From assembly GCF_003253735.1 (NCBI RefSeq), contig NZ_QKYW01000007.1, forward strand, positions 164,387 through 228,386: 64,000 nt of DNA, in the 5' to 3' direction. Under the pieces are notes generated by a model. It was not told the origin of the DNA and made no database searches. It saw nothing but the letters and a program-made list of their open reading frames with translations. How positions within the stretch are numbered: the first letter of the stretch is position 1; each line of letters starts with the position of its first letter. Below, piece by piece: positions 39,765 through 52,493 of the stretch. Source of the DNA: Pseudomonas sp. URMO17WK12:I2 (GTDB lineage Bacteria > Pseudomonadota > Gammaproteobacteria > Pseudomonadales > Pseudomonadaceae). Position numbers and translations under genes: made by a program.

Positions 39765-40641
39765 GACGGTAGTATTGCTCCAGCAGGCTCGGCAGGCCGG
39801 CACGCCAGGCGCGCGGCTTGACACCGAAGGTGTGAAGGATCTTCTTGCACGCCAGTACGCCGTGCTGCGGCTCTTCAGAGGCGTCGCCCCTGGCGGCATG
39901 GGCCTGGCCGCAGATTTCCTCCAGCAGGTTCTGGCGCAGGTGCCGAGCCTCGCTGAGCATCGCCTGGCCCAGCGCCAGCGCCGTGGTCGCTTCATGGCCG
40001 CCGTAGTGGTAGGTGCCCCACAGTGGCGCGGCGCAGTCGAGCTGCTTGAGCACGGCGAGAATCACCCGCGCGGCGTCCTCCACCGGGGTCGGGTTGCCGC
40101 GCCGGTCGTCGGCGAGGAACAGCGCCTTGTCACGCTCGGCGCGCACCAGGAAGCGCGCCAGCAGGCCGTCCGGGCTGTCATCGAGGATCCAGCCGAAGCG
40201 CAGCAGCACATGACGCGGGCACAAGGCACGCACGCTCTGCTCCATGCGCACCAGCACCTGACCACGCATGCTCAGCGGCTGGGTTTCGTCCTTCTCGCTG
40301 TAGGCGGTGGCACGAGCGCCATCGAACACCCGGTAGCTCGATGGCTGCAGCAGGCGAATGTCATGGTGCTGGCAGAGCTCGGCCAGGCGTTCGACAGCGC
40401 GCTCCTGAGCAGTAAACCGCTCCTCGCTGACCCTGGAGGCCTGAAACCAGTCGAAATAGTAGGCGAGGTTGATCACCGCATCAGGGCGGGTATCGTCGAC
40501 CAACTGAGTCAGGCTGGCGGCATCCCAACCCTGGGCCGGCGGGCGCGGGGCGAGAAAACCGATATCCTCTTCGGCTCCCAGGCGAATCAACGCCCGACCC
40601 AGCGTACTGCCACCACCCAGCAACAACAGGCGCATGCGCAT
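39757..40641 (-). CDS. RmlD-like sugar-nucleotide-binding protein
   Basis: 294-residue SDR of the RmlD substrate-binding family. The dinucleotide motif is LLLLGGGSTLGRALIRLG, and the middle holds PDAVINLAYYFDW, with PSSYRVFDG in place of the usual SSxxVFDG. The RmlD YxxxK is replaced by QVLVRME near residue 130, so the catalytic Lys is not obvious and it may be a non-catalytic partner of the epimerase or a divergent reductase. Two ATGs (40641, 40635) are equally plausible. It overlaps the epimerase gene by 8 bases. Confidence 0.82.
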   Translation of the reverse strand: MRMRLLLLGGGSTLGRALIRLGAEEDIGFLAPRPPAQGWDAASLTQLVDDTRPDAVINLAYYFDWFQASRVSEERFTAQERAVERLAELCQHHDIRLLQPSSYRVFDGARATAYSEKDETQPLSMRGQVLVRMEQSVRALCPRHVLLRFGWILDDSPDGLLARFLVRAERDKALFLADDRRGNPTPVEDAARVILAVLKQLDCAAPLWGTYHYGGHEATTALALGQAMLSEARHLRQNLLEEICGQAHAARGDASEEPQHGVLACKKILHTFGVKPRAWRAGLPSLLEQYYRHV

Positions 40642-40674
40642 AACGAAACTAGAAGCTCCACAATCAGATTTGAG

Positions 40675-40860
40675 TCAGGCCCGGCATGACTGCCGGGACG
40701 GCTGACTCTTGGCAGAGCCCGAACGGTTCAGCCCCATGGCCTGCATTTTGCTGTTTTTACCCCTCGGCGTCACCACCGGCTTGATCTTGACGCGCTCGGC
40801 ACCGACCAGGACACGCCCCAGGCAACCCTGCGGCGCGATGCCGGTCTGAATGCCGAGCCG
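40675..40860 (-). other. coding-like remnant, 186 bases
   Basis: On the minus strand a frame without stops from about 40860 to TGA at 40675 reads GCLGRVLVGAERVKIKPVV then TPRGKNSKMQAMGLNRSG, with GC-rich third positions. No start codon of its own is visible, and it runs antisense into the VanZ-like gene. It could be the 3' remnant of a lost gene or noise. A CCCGGCA/TGCCGGG hairpin (40680-40697) overlaps its end. Confidence 0.25.
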
Positions 40861-40882
40861 ATCAGAAACGAAGGAAGAAAAC

Positions 40883-41230
40883 GTGAGAAAACTGCTGTTC
40901 CTGACCTGCTGCGCGGTACTCGCCTATGGCCTGTTCCGCCCCGAGCCACCACCCGACCTGTTCGACGAATCGGATAAATTCCTGCACCTGATCGCCTTCG
41001 GCGGCCTTTCGCTGGTTACCCGTATCGCCTTTCCCAGCATCTCTGGCTGGCTGCTGTGGCCACTGCTGTACATTCAGGCACCGCTGCTGGAGTGGCTGCA
41101 GCACGTGGTCCAGCCTGTGCGCGAGTTCAGCCCGCTGGACGTGCTGGCCAATCTCTGCGGCATCAGCATCGCCCTGGTGCTGTGGATCTGCCAGGGCCTG
41201 CTACGCAAACGCTACTTCAGCACGGCCTGA
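40883..41230 (+). CDS. VanZ-like membrane protein
   Basis: 115-residue protein with a short cytoplasmic loop and three to four hydrophobic segments (KLLFLTCCAVLAYGLFRPEP, DKFLHLIAFGGLSLVTRIAF, LLWPLLYIQAPLLEWLQHVV, VLANLCGISIALVLWICQGL). The motif DKxLHxxAF and the later EFSPLDVLANLCG fit VanZ-like proteins. Function is unknown outside glycopeptide resistance. The GTG at 40883 is preferred because AAGGAAG precedes it. Confidence 0.8.
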   Translation: MRKLLFLTCCAVLAYGLFRPEPPPDLFDESDKFLHLIAFGGLSLVTRIAFPSISGWLLWPLLYIQAPLLEWLQHVVQPVREFSPLDVLANLCGISIALVLWICQGLLRKRYFSTA

Positions 41231-41246
41231 CCGACTGGCAGAAAAC

Positions 41247-41273
41247 AAAAGGCCCCGCAATGCGGGGCCTTTT
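41247..41273. terminator. bidirectional terminator between vanZ-like and ssb genes
   Basis: A-rich tract, GGCCCCGC, a short loop, GCGGGGCC and a T-tract (AAAAGGCCCCGCAATGCGGG then GCCTTTT) lie between convergent genes. Confidence 0.92.
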
Positions 41274-41288
41274 GCTGTCAGCGCTCGA

Positions 41289-41792
41289 TCAGAACGGGAT
41301 GTCGTCATCGAAGCTGTCGTAGTCCTGGGCCGGCTGCGGCTTTTGCTGCTGCTGCGGGGCGGACTGGCGTGGCGCCTGTTGCTGCGGCTCGCGCTGCGGT
41401 GCCGGGCGCGACTGACGCGCAGCGGAATCACCGCCACCGGCGCCGTCAGGACGGCCGCCGAGCAGCTGCATGGTGCCCTGCATGTCGACGATGATTTCGG
41501 TGGTGTAACGCTTCACACCATCCTTTTCCCACTCGCGGGTCTGCAGCTTGCCCTCGATATAAACCTGGGAGCCCTTGCGCAGGTACTCGCCGGCAATCTC
41601 CGCGACCTTGCCGAACAGCGACACACGGTGCCACTCGGTTTTCTCGACGCGCTGACCGGTCTGCTTGTCCGTCCACTGCTCGCTGGTGGCCAGGCTCAGG
41701 TTGGTCACGGCATTGCCGCTGGGCAGATAGCGCGTTTCCGGATCCTGTCCGCAGGTACCGACCAGAATGACTTTGTTAACCCCACGGGCCAT
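41289..41792 (-). CDS. ssb: single-stranded DNA-binding protein
   Basis: Coats ssDNA in replication, recombination and repair. 167 residues: an OB-fold (1-110, NKVILVGTCGQDPETRYLPS, WHRVSLFGKVAEIAGEYLRK), a Gln/Pro-rich disordered linker (residues 115-155) and the acidic C-terminal hook DYDSFDDDIPF that recruits partner proteins. It is 15 bases downstream of the MFS gene, so they can be co-transcribed, while uvrA diverges beyond it, as in many proteobacteria. Confidence 0.97.
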   Translation of the reverse strand: MARGVNKVILVGTCGQDPETRYLPSGNAVTNLSLATSEQWTDKQTGQRVEKTEWHRVSLFGKVAEIAGEYLRKGSQVYIEGKLQTREWEKDGVKRYTTEIIVDMQGTMQLLGGRPDGAGGGDSAARQSRPAPQREPQQQAPRQSAPQQQQKPQPAQDYDSFDDDIPF

Positions 41793-41807
41793 AACGCTCT
41801 CCTACTT

Positions 41808-43196
41808 TCAGCACGTCACCGGCGCCGCTTCGATCAAGCGCTGCAGCGACGTGCGATCCAATTGTTGGGTATCCACTTTCACATAGATGGCGGCCTCTTC
41901 GACCACCACAACGGCATCCGCCACTCCCGGCGCTGCCTGAATTCGCTCCGCCAGCCCCACTTCCTGCAACGCCGCGCTGGAAAGCGGCAACCGCAGGCTG
42001 GTCACATACGGCGGTTCGCGCATAGTAACAGCAATGGCCAGCCAGAGAACCGTCAACAGCGCACAGCCGCCAAACACGCCAGCCAGCCCATGGTGCTGAT
42101 ATAGCCAGCCGCCAAGGATGCCGCCCAGGGCCGAGCCGAGGAACTGGCTGGTCGAGTACACGCCCATCGCCGTGCCCTTGCCTCCGGCGGGCGCCACCTT
42201 GCTGATCAGCGAGGGCAGCGAGGCTTCCAGCAGGTTGAACGCGGTGAAGAACACCACGATGCCCAGCACCAGGTTACGCAAGCCATGGCCGAACGCCCAG
42301 AAGAACAGCTCGCAGGCGAGCAGCACGGCCACCGAGCCGATCAGCACGCGACGCATCTGACGTTTCTTCTCGCCGTAGATGATGAACGGCACCATCAGGA
42401 AGAAACCACCGAGCAACGCGGTCAGGTACACCCACCAGTGTTGCTCCTTGGGCAAACCACCCTGCTCCACCAGCGCCAACGGCAAGGCGATAAAGCTAGC
42501 CATCAGAATGGCGTGCAGGGAGAAGATCGCGAAATCCAGGCGCAACAGGTCCGGATGCTTGAGCGTCGGCCACAGCGCCTGCCTGGCGACACCCGATTCG
42601 CGGTGCTGCAGCGGGCCCGCATTGGAAGGCACCAGGCCGGCGACGATGACGATACCCAGCAATGCCATGGCACCGGTGGCCAGGAACAACCCCGACAGGC
42701 CGAAGGCGCGGGTCAGCAGCGGGCCGACCACCATGGCGATGGCGAACGACAAGCCGATGCTCATGCCGATCATCGCCATGGCCTTGGTGCGATGCTGCTC
42801 GCGGGTCAAGTCGGAGAGCAGCGCCATCACCGCCGCGGAAATCGCCCCGGCGCCCTGCAATACGCGCCCGGCGATCACGCCCCAGATGGAATCGGCATTG
42901 GCAGCCAGCAAACTGCCTGCCGCGAAGATCACCAAGCCGAAATAGATCACCGGTCGCCGGCCGATGCGGTCGGAGATCACCCCGAAGGGAATTTGCAGAA
43001 AGGCCTGGGTCAGGCCGTAGGCGCCGATCGCCAGACCGATCAGCGCCGGGGTTGAACCGGCGAGCTCCTGCCCATAGGTAGCCAATACCGGCAACACCAT
43101 GAACATGCCCAGCATGCGGAATGCGAACACCAACGCCAGCCCACCGGCTGCCCGAGTTTCCGCACCACTCATGCGTTCGCTGTGCGAATCGCCCAT
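41808..43196 (-). CDS. MFS transporter with C-terminal cytoplasmic extension
   Basis: 462-residue MFS carrier with 12 predicted segments. The loop 2-3 signature is FGVISDRIGRRPVIYFGL and the 8-9 loop has IYGEKKRQMRRVLIG. After about residue 385 comes a 75-residue soluble tail (LRLPLSSAALQEVGLAERIQ, VADAVVVVEEAAIYVKVDTQ) resembling a ferredoxin-like fold. Substrate is unknown, commonly annotated as a multidrug carrier. I chose the ATG at 43196 (MGDSHSERMSG) over later ones. It is co-directional with ssb and divergent from uvrA. Confidence 0.87.
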   Translation of the reverse strand: MGDSHSERMSGAETRAAGGLALVFAFRMLGMFMVLPVLATYGQELAGSTPALIGLAIGAYGLTQAFLQIPFGVISDRIGRRPVIYFGLVIFAAGSLLAANADSIWGVIAGRVLQGAGAISAAVMALLSDLTREQHRTKAMAMIGMSIGLSFAIAMVVGPLLTRAFGLSGLFLATGAMALLGIVIVAGLVPSNAGPLQHRESGVARQALWPTLKHPDLLRLDFAIFSLHAILMASFIALPLALVEQGGLPKEQHWWVYLTALLGGFFLMVPFIIYGEKKRQMRRVLIGSVAVLLACELFFWAFGHGLRNLVLGIVVFFTAFNLLEASLPSLISKVAPAGGKGTAMGVYSTSQFLGSALGGILGGWLYQHHGLAGVFGGCALLTVLWLAIAVTMREPPYVTSLRLPLSSAALQEVGLAERIQAAPGVADAVVVVEEAAIYVKVDTQQLDRTSLQRLIEAAPVTC

Positions 43197-43265
43197 CGTC
43201 GATAACCTGTTGAAACAAGCCGGCGATTCTACCAGTCGAAACCCTACTGGCACAGCAGCGGCGCT

Positions 43266-43295
43266 TTGCCGCACGGCTGTTGCCCCCCGTATACT
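43266..43295 (+). promoter_or_regulatory. sigma-70 promoter of uvrA
   Basis: TTGCCG (43266-43271), an 18-base spacer and TATACT (43290-43295). A start near 43302 would leave an 80-base leader. No LexA box (CTGT-N8-ACAG) was found at it. Confidence 0.65.
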
Positions 43296-43383
43296 CGGCG
43301 GTTTATCCGCCCGCCAGGCGAGGCTGTGACAAGGGCCTCCTGCACAGACAGCGACGATAACCCAGTCAGCTTAGAGGTTCCTT

Positions 43384-46218
<2,835 letters not shown>

Positions 46219-46234
46219 TCACCGGCCCGATACG

Positions 46235-46266
46235 AAAAAGCCCCGCAAATGCGGGGCTTTGTTTTT
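46235..46266. terminator. bidirectional terminator between uvrA and the ferritin gene
   Basis: AAAGCCCCGC, AAAT loop and GCGGGGCTTT, with GTTTTT following on the plus strand and A-runs giving T-runs on the minus strand, lie between convergent stops. Confidence 0.93.
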
Positions 46267-46276
46267 GCTGCGGTTC

Positions 46277-46741
46277 TTACATCTGGCTTTGCAGGTACTT
46301 TTCCAGGCCCAGCTTGGCGATCAGTTGCAGCTGGATTTCCAGCCAATAGGCATGGTCTTCCTCGGTGTCCTTGAGCTGCAGCAGGAGGATGTCGCGGCTC
46401 TGGTAATCCTGATGACGCTCGCACAGCTCGATACCTTTGCTCAGCGCCGCACGCACCTGATACTCGAGGGCCAGATCCAGCTTCAGTGCATCCGGCACGG
46501 TCTGTCCGAAGGTGAAGGCATCCGGCACCATTTCCGGCACACCTTCCAGAAAGAGGATGCGCTTGAGCAGGGCATCGGCGTGCTGGGTCTCCTCCTCCAT
46601 CTCGTGATTGATCCGCTCGTAGAGCTTGTTGAAGCCCCAGTCCTCGTACTGACGCGAGTGGATGAAATACTGATCGCGCGCGGCCAGCTCCCCCTTGAGC
46701 AGGGTCTTGAGGTAGTCGATGACTTCGATGTGGCCCTTCAT
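46277..46741 (-). CDS. bacterial ferritin (FtnA/BfrA type, no haem-ligand Met)
   Basis: 154-residue ferritin-fold iron-storage protein annotated in relatives as bacterioferritin A. Ferroxidase residues are in place: Glu18, Glu51, His54, Glu93, Glu127, His130. Residue 52, the methionine that ligates haem between subunits in true bacterioferritins, is threonine here (EEETQHAD), so it should be a haem-free ferritin, as later argued for P. aeruginosa PA4235. The ATG is at 46741. It follows katG in the same direction, separated by a terminator. Confidence 0.94.
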   Translation of the reverse strand: MKGHIEVIDYLKTLLKGELAARDQYFIHSRQYEDWGFNKLYERINHEMEEETQHADALLKRILFLEGVPEMVPDAFTFGQTVPDALKLDLALEYQVRAALSKGIELCERHQDYQSRDILLLQLKDTEEDHAYWLEIQLQLIAKLGLEKYLQSQM

Positions 46742-46817
46742 GCGCGGAATCCTTGGTGCAGCGAATGGAATGGGTGAATGCTCGACCCATCACCCGCCTG
46801 GGTCAAGTAAAAAGCAC

Positions 46818-46839
46818 AACGCCCCCGTAAGGAGGCGTT
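46818..46839 (-). terminator. terminator of katG
   Basis: AACGCCCCC and GGAGGCGTT pair at 8 of 9 positions with a GTAA loop; on the minus strand TTTTTA follows soon after. It lies between katG and the ferritin gene. Confidence 0.75.
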
Positions 46840-46884
46840 GGCTACAGCGGCTCAGCGGACCGGGCGCAAGCGCCTGGCCATGGG

Positions 46885-49176
<2,292 letters not shown>

Positions 49177-49257
49177 GTCGCTCTCCTTACCTGGCCTGAT
49201 CGTTCCCGACTGAGCGGGATTGACGTTGAGTATTGACGAGCACAAGCGAAGCGACAA

Positions 49258-49294
49258 ATGAATAACAACTTACAGCACGATAGTTTTTTACTAA
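49258..49294 (-). promoter_or_regulatory. OxyR-like site upstream of katG
   Basis: On the minus strand TTAG-N7-CTAT-N7-TAAG-N7-TCAT fits the four-block spacing ATAG-N7-CTAT-N7-ATAG-N7-CTAT; one block is perfect, one has a single mismatch and two have two. It lies 82-118 bases before the katG ATG. OxyR control of katG is known in many bacteria. Confidence 0.35.
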
Positions 49295-49311
49295 AAATAC
49301 AGGCATAAAAA

Positions 49312-49331
49312 AACCGGGCCTGAGCCCGGTT
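49312..49331 (-). terminator. terminator of the alpha ribosomal operon
   Basis: AACCGGGC, loop CTGA, GCCCGGTT: an 8-bp perfect stem followed on the minus strand by TTTTTTT. It is 17 bases after the rplQ stop. Confidence 0.95.
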
Positions 49332-49348
49332 CTTCTTGCAACGATGCC

Positions 49349-49735
49349 TTACTCGGCAGCTTCTACCTTGCCACCGACCGGACGGTCGACCAGCTCGACA
49401 TAAGCCATCGGGGCATTGTCGCCAGCGCGGAAACCGCACTTGAGGATACGCAGGTAGCCGCCCTGACGGGTGGCGTAGCGCTTGCCCAGATCGTTGAACA
49501 GTTTGCCAACGATAGCTTTCGAACGAGTACGGTCGAAAGCCAGACGGCGGTTAGCAACGCTGTCTTCTTTAGCCAGGGTGATCAGCGGCTCGGCAACGCG
49601 GCGCAGTTCCTTGGCTTTCGGCAGAGTAGTTTTGATCAGCTCATGCTCGAACAGCGATACCGCCATGTTCTGAAACATGGCCTTGCGGTGAGCGCTGGTG
49701 CGGCTGAGGTGACGGCCACTTTTACGATGACGCAT
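49349..49735 (-). CDS. rplQ: 50S ribosomal protein L17
   Basis: 128-residue basic protein near the peptide exit tunnel: MRHRKSGRHLSRTSAHRKAM then FQNMAVSLFEHELIKTTLPK. Normal length and last gene of the alpha operon (rpsM-rpsK-rpsD-rpoA-rplQ), 43 bases after rpoA, then a strong terminator. Nothing unusual was seen in it. Confidence 0.98.
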   Translation of the reverse strand: MRHRKSGRHLSRTSAHRKAMFQNMAVSLFEHELIKTTLPKAKELRRVAEPLITLAKEDSVANRRLAFDRTRSKAIVGKLFNDLGKRYATRQGGYLRILKCGFRAGDNAPMAYVELVDRPVGGKVEAAE

Positions 49736-49778
49736 GGTTCAATTCCTTACCAAACTACACGTTCGGTGATGATGACGA

Positions 49779-50780
49779 TCAGGCAGTCGCCTTGTCGTCT
49801 TTCTTCAGACTTGCCGGCGGCCAGTTGTCGAGGCGCATACCGAGGGACAGACCACGGGAAGCCAGAACGTCCTTGATTTCAGTCAGGGATTTCTTGCCCA
49901 GGTTCGGCGTTTTGAGCAGCTCTACTTCGGTGCGCTGAATCAGGTCACCGATGTAGTAGATGTTCTCTGCCTTGAGGCAGTTGGCCGAACGAACGGTCAG
50001 TTCCAGGTCATCAACCGGACGAAGCAGGATCGGATCGATCTCGTCTTCCTGTTCGATTACCACAGGCTCGCTGTCACCTTTGAGGTCGACGAATGCAGCC
50101 AACTGCTGTTGCAGGATGGTTGCAGCACGACGGATAGCCTCTTCAGGATCCAGGGTACCGTTGGTTTCGAGGTCGATAACCAGTTTGTCCAGGTTGGTAC
50201 GCTGCTCGACGCGAGCGTTTTCCACCACGTAAGACACGCGACGCACCGGGCTGAAGGAAGAATCGAGCTGCAAGCGACCAATGCTGCGGCTCTCGTCTTC
50301 ATCACTCTGGCGCGAATCAGCTGGCTCATAGCCGCGACCACGAGCTACTACGAGCTTCATGTTCAGCGCGCCATTGGAGGCCAGGTTGGCGATTACGTGG
50401 TCGCCGTTGACGATTTCAACATCATGATCCAGCTGAATGTCGGCAGCGGTTACGACGCCAGAGCCCTTCTTCGCCAGAGTCAGTGTAACTTCGTCTCGAC
50501 CGTGCAGTTTGATGGCCAGACCTTTGAGGTTGAGCAGGATTTCAATGACATCTTCCTGAACACCTTCAATGGCGCTGTACTCATGGAGTACACCGTCAAT
50601 CTCGGCCTCGACTACTGCGCAGCCAGGCATGGAGGACAACAGAATGCGACGCAGCGCGTTGCCCAGCGTATGGCCGAAACCACGCTCGAGAGGCTCGAGA
50701 GTGATCTTGGCGCGGGTCTGACTGACCACCTGCACATCGATATGGCGGGGGGTCAGGAACTCATTTACCGAAATCTGCAT
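49779..50780 (-). CDS. rpoA: DNA-directed RNA polymerase, alpha subunit
   Basis: 333 residues. The N-terminal domain dimerises and seeds beta/beta' assembly (ERGFGHTLGNALRRILLSSM), a flexible linker follows near 235-250, and the C-terminal domain (RSANCLKAENIYYIGDLIQR, LGKKSLTEIKDVLASRGLSL) binds UP-element DNA and activators. Length and sequence are standard for Pseudomonas. It lies 22 bases downstream of rpsD in the alpha operon. Confidence 0.98.
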   Translation of the reverse strand: MQISVNEFLTPRHIDVQVVSQTRAKITLEPLERGFGHTLGNALRRILLSSMPGCAVVEAEIDGVLHEYSAIEGVQEDVIEILLNLKGLAIKLHGRDEVTLTLAKKGSGVVTAADIQLDHDVEIVNGDHVIANLASNGALNMKLVVARGRGYEPADSRQSDEDESRSIGRLQLDSSFSPVRRVSYVVENARVEQRTNLDKLVIDLETNGTLDPEEAIRRAATILQQQLAAFVDLKGDSEPVVIEQEDEIDPILLRPVDDLELTVRSANCLKAENIYYIGDLIQRTEVELLKTPNLGKKSLTEIKDVLASRGLSLGMRLDNWPPASLKKDDKATA

Positions 50781-50802
50781 GGATGCACCTATTTTCTAGC
50801 CC

Positions 50803-51423
50803 TTACTTGGAGTAGAGCTCGACAATCAGGCTCTCGTTGATGTCAGCGGAGAGATCACCACGAGCCGGAACGCTTTTGAACACGCCGGATTTCTTCTCGG
50901 TGTCTACATCTACCCACTCAACACGGCCACGCTGAGCACACAGCTCAAGAGCCTGAACGATGCGCAGCTGATTCTTCGACTTCTCGCGAACTGCAACCAC
51001 GTCACCAGCCTTAACCTGGTAGGACGGTACGTTGACAGTCTTGCCGTTTACGCTGATCGCTTTGTGCGAAACCAGCTGACGGGATTCAGCGCGGGTAGCA
51101 CCGAAGCCCATGCGGTAAACGACGTTATCCAGACGGCACTCGAGCAGTTGCAGCAGGTTCTCGCCAGTCGCGCCTTTCTTGCCGGCAGCTTCTTTGTAGT
51201 AACCACTGAATTGACGCTCAAGCACACCGTAGATACGACGAACTTTTTGCTTCTCACGCAGCTGGGTGCCGTAGTCGGACTGACGGCCACGGCGCTGACC
51301 GTGAATACCTGGGGCTGCTTCGATGTTGCACTTCGATTCCAGAGCGCGAACGCCGCTTTTCAGGAAAAGATCAGTGCCTTCACGACGAGACAGTTTGCAT
51401 TTGGGACCAATGTAACGAGCCAT
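50803..51423 (-). CDS. rpsD: 30S ribosomal protein S4
   Basis: 206-residue 16S rRNA-binding assembly protein and, in E. coli, translational repressor of the alpha operon. It starts MARYIGPKCKLSRREGTDLF and has the S4 RNA-binding domain at about residues 96-160 (CRLDNVVYRMGFGATRAESR). It lacks the N-terminal zinc-binding cysteine cluster of some S4 proteins, with only isolated Cys9, so it is the C-minus type. It lies 17 bases after rpsK. Confidence 0.98.
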   Translation of the reverse strand: MARYIGPKCKLSRREGTDLFLKSGVRALESKCNIEAAPGIHGQRRGRQSDYGTQLREKQKVRRIYGVLERQFSGYYKEAAGKKGATGENLLQLLECRLDNVVYRMGFGATRAESRQLVSHKAISVNGKTVNVPSYQVKAGDVVAVREKSKNQLRIVQALELCAQRGRVEWVDVDTEKKSGVFKSVPARGDLSADINESLIVELYSK

Positions 51424-51440
51424 TTCTCACTGTCTCCTGA

Positions 51441-51830
51441 TTACACGCGACGCTTCTTCGAAGGACGGCACCCGTTATGCGGGATGGGCGTCACATCGGT
51501 GATGCTGGCGATCTTGTAACCGCAACCGTTAAGAGCACGGACTGCGGACTCACGACCCGGACCTGGGCCCTTGACGTTTACGTCGAGGTTCTTCAGGCCA
51601 TATTCCAGCGCAGCTTGACCAGCACGCTCAGCAGCCACCTGGGCAGCGAACGGGGTGGACTTGCGGGAACCGCGGAAACCCGAGCCGCCGGAGGTAGCCC
51701 AGGACAGGGCGTTACCTTGACGATCGGTAATGGTCACGATGGTGTTGTTGAAAGAAGCGTGGATGTGGGCGATGCCATCAACCACTGTCTTCTTGACTTT
51801 CTTACGAGTACGAGCAGCAGGTTTTGCCAT
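51441..51830 (-). CDS. rpsK: 30S ribosomal protein S11
   Basis: 129-residue platform protein close to the mRNA exit: KTVVDGIAHIHASFNNTIVT, SGGSGFRGSRKSTPFAAQVA and the invariant C-terminal NGCRPSKKRRV. Normal length. It is the second gene of the alpha operon, 30 bases after rpsM and 17 before rpsD. Confidence 0.98.
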   Translation of the reverse strand: MAKPAARTRKKVKKTVVDGIAHIHASFNNTIVTITDRQGNALSWATSGGSGFRGSRKSTPFAAQVAAERAGQAALEYGLKNLDVNVKGPGPGRESAVRALNGCGYKIASITDVTPIPHNGCRPSKKRRV

Positions 51831-51860
51831 GACTAAATTCCTGTCGATTCGCGAACGCGA

Positions 51861-52217
51861 TTACTTGCGGATCGGCTTACGCGGGCCCTTACGGGTGCGT
51901 GCGTTGGTCTTGGTGCGCTGACCGCGAACCGGCAGACCTTTACGATGACGCAGGCCGCGGTAGCAACCCAGATCCATCAAGCGTTTGATTTTCATGTTCA
52001 CTTCGCGGCGCAGGTCACCCTCGGTATTCACCTTGGCGACTTCACCACGCAGCTGCTCGATCTGCTCGTCAGAGAGATCTTTGATCTTCGCTGCCGGATT
52101 GACACCGGTAGCAGCACAGATTTTCTGCGCAGTAGTGCGACCAACACCAAAGATGTAGGTCAGCGAGATAACAGTGTGCTTGTTATCCGGAATGTTAACG
52201 CCTGCAATACGGGCCAT
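51861..52217 (-). CDS. rpsM: 30S ribosomal protein S13
   Basis: 118-residue small-subunit head protein: MARIAGVNIPDNKHTVISLT, YIFGVGRTTAQKIC and the basic C-terminal GLPVRGQRTKTNARTRKGPR that reaches the P-site tRNA. It is the first gene of the alpha operon. The 131-base gap before it has a terminator followed directly by a sigma-70-like promoter. Confidence 0.98.
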   Translation of the reverse strand: MARIAGVNIPDNKHTVISLTYIFGVGRTTAQKICAATGVNPAAKIKDLSDEQIEQLRGEVAKVNTEGDLRREVNMKIKRLMDLGCYRGLRHRKGLPVRGQRTKTNARTRKGPRKPIRK

Positions 52218-52276
52218 TCAGTGGAACTCCAATTGACAGCTACCTACGCCCCGGGAGCCAAGAAATAGGGCGCGAG

Positions 52277-52305
52277 ATATTATCGCTGTAGAAACAAATA
52301 ATCAA
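52277..52305 (-). promoter_or_regulatory. promoter of the alpha operon, next to a terminator stem
   Basis: On the minus strand TTGATT (52305-52300), a 17-base spacer and TAATAT (52282-52277). The -35 touches the 3' foot of the terminator stem. TSS expected near 52270, about 50 bases before rpsM. Confidence 0.7.
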
Positions 52306-52329
52306 CCCGGCAGCGCACTAGCTGCCGGG
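52306..52329 (-). terminator. terminator between rpmJ and rpsM
   Basis: CCCGGCAGC, a 6-base loop and GCTGCCGGG form a perfect 9-bp stem 19 bases after the rpmJ stop; TTGATTATTTG follows on the minus strand. It separates the spc and alpha operons. Confidence 0.8.
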
Positions 52330-52348
52330 CTTATAGCTTCGATCACAC

Positions 52349-52465
52349 TCAGCCTTGGCGCTGCTTGTGACGCGGTTCAGCGCTGCAAATTACTCGTACC
52401 ACACCTTCACGGCGAATAATTTTGCAGTTACGGCACAGCTTTTTCACCGATGCACGAACTTTCAT
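52349..52465 (-). CDS. rpmJ: 50S ribosomal protein L36, zinc-ribbon form
   Basis: 38-residue protein too short for many gene finders: [20 protein letters not shown] then [18 protein letters not shown]. Cys11, Cys14, Cys27 and His33 are the zinc ligands, so this is the zinc-containing form (a zinc-free paralogue is often Zur-controlled elsewhere). It follows secY by 28 bases and ends the spc operon. Confidence 0.97.
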
Positions 52466-52493
52466 CACCAACTCCTCGAACCTTATGGACACT

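Noticed and set aside
43197..43383. LexA (SOS) box ahead of uvrA
   Set aside because: CTGT and ACAG occur but never with the 8-base spacing; the nearest pair is 24 bases long overall.
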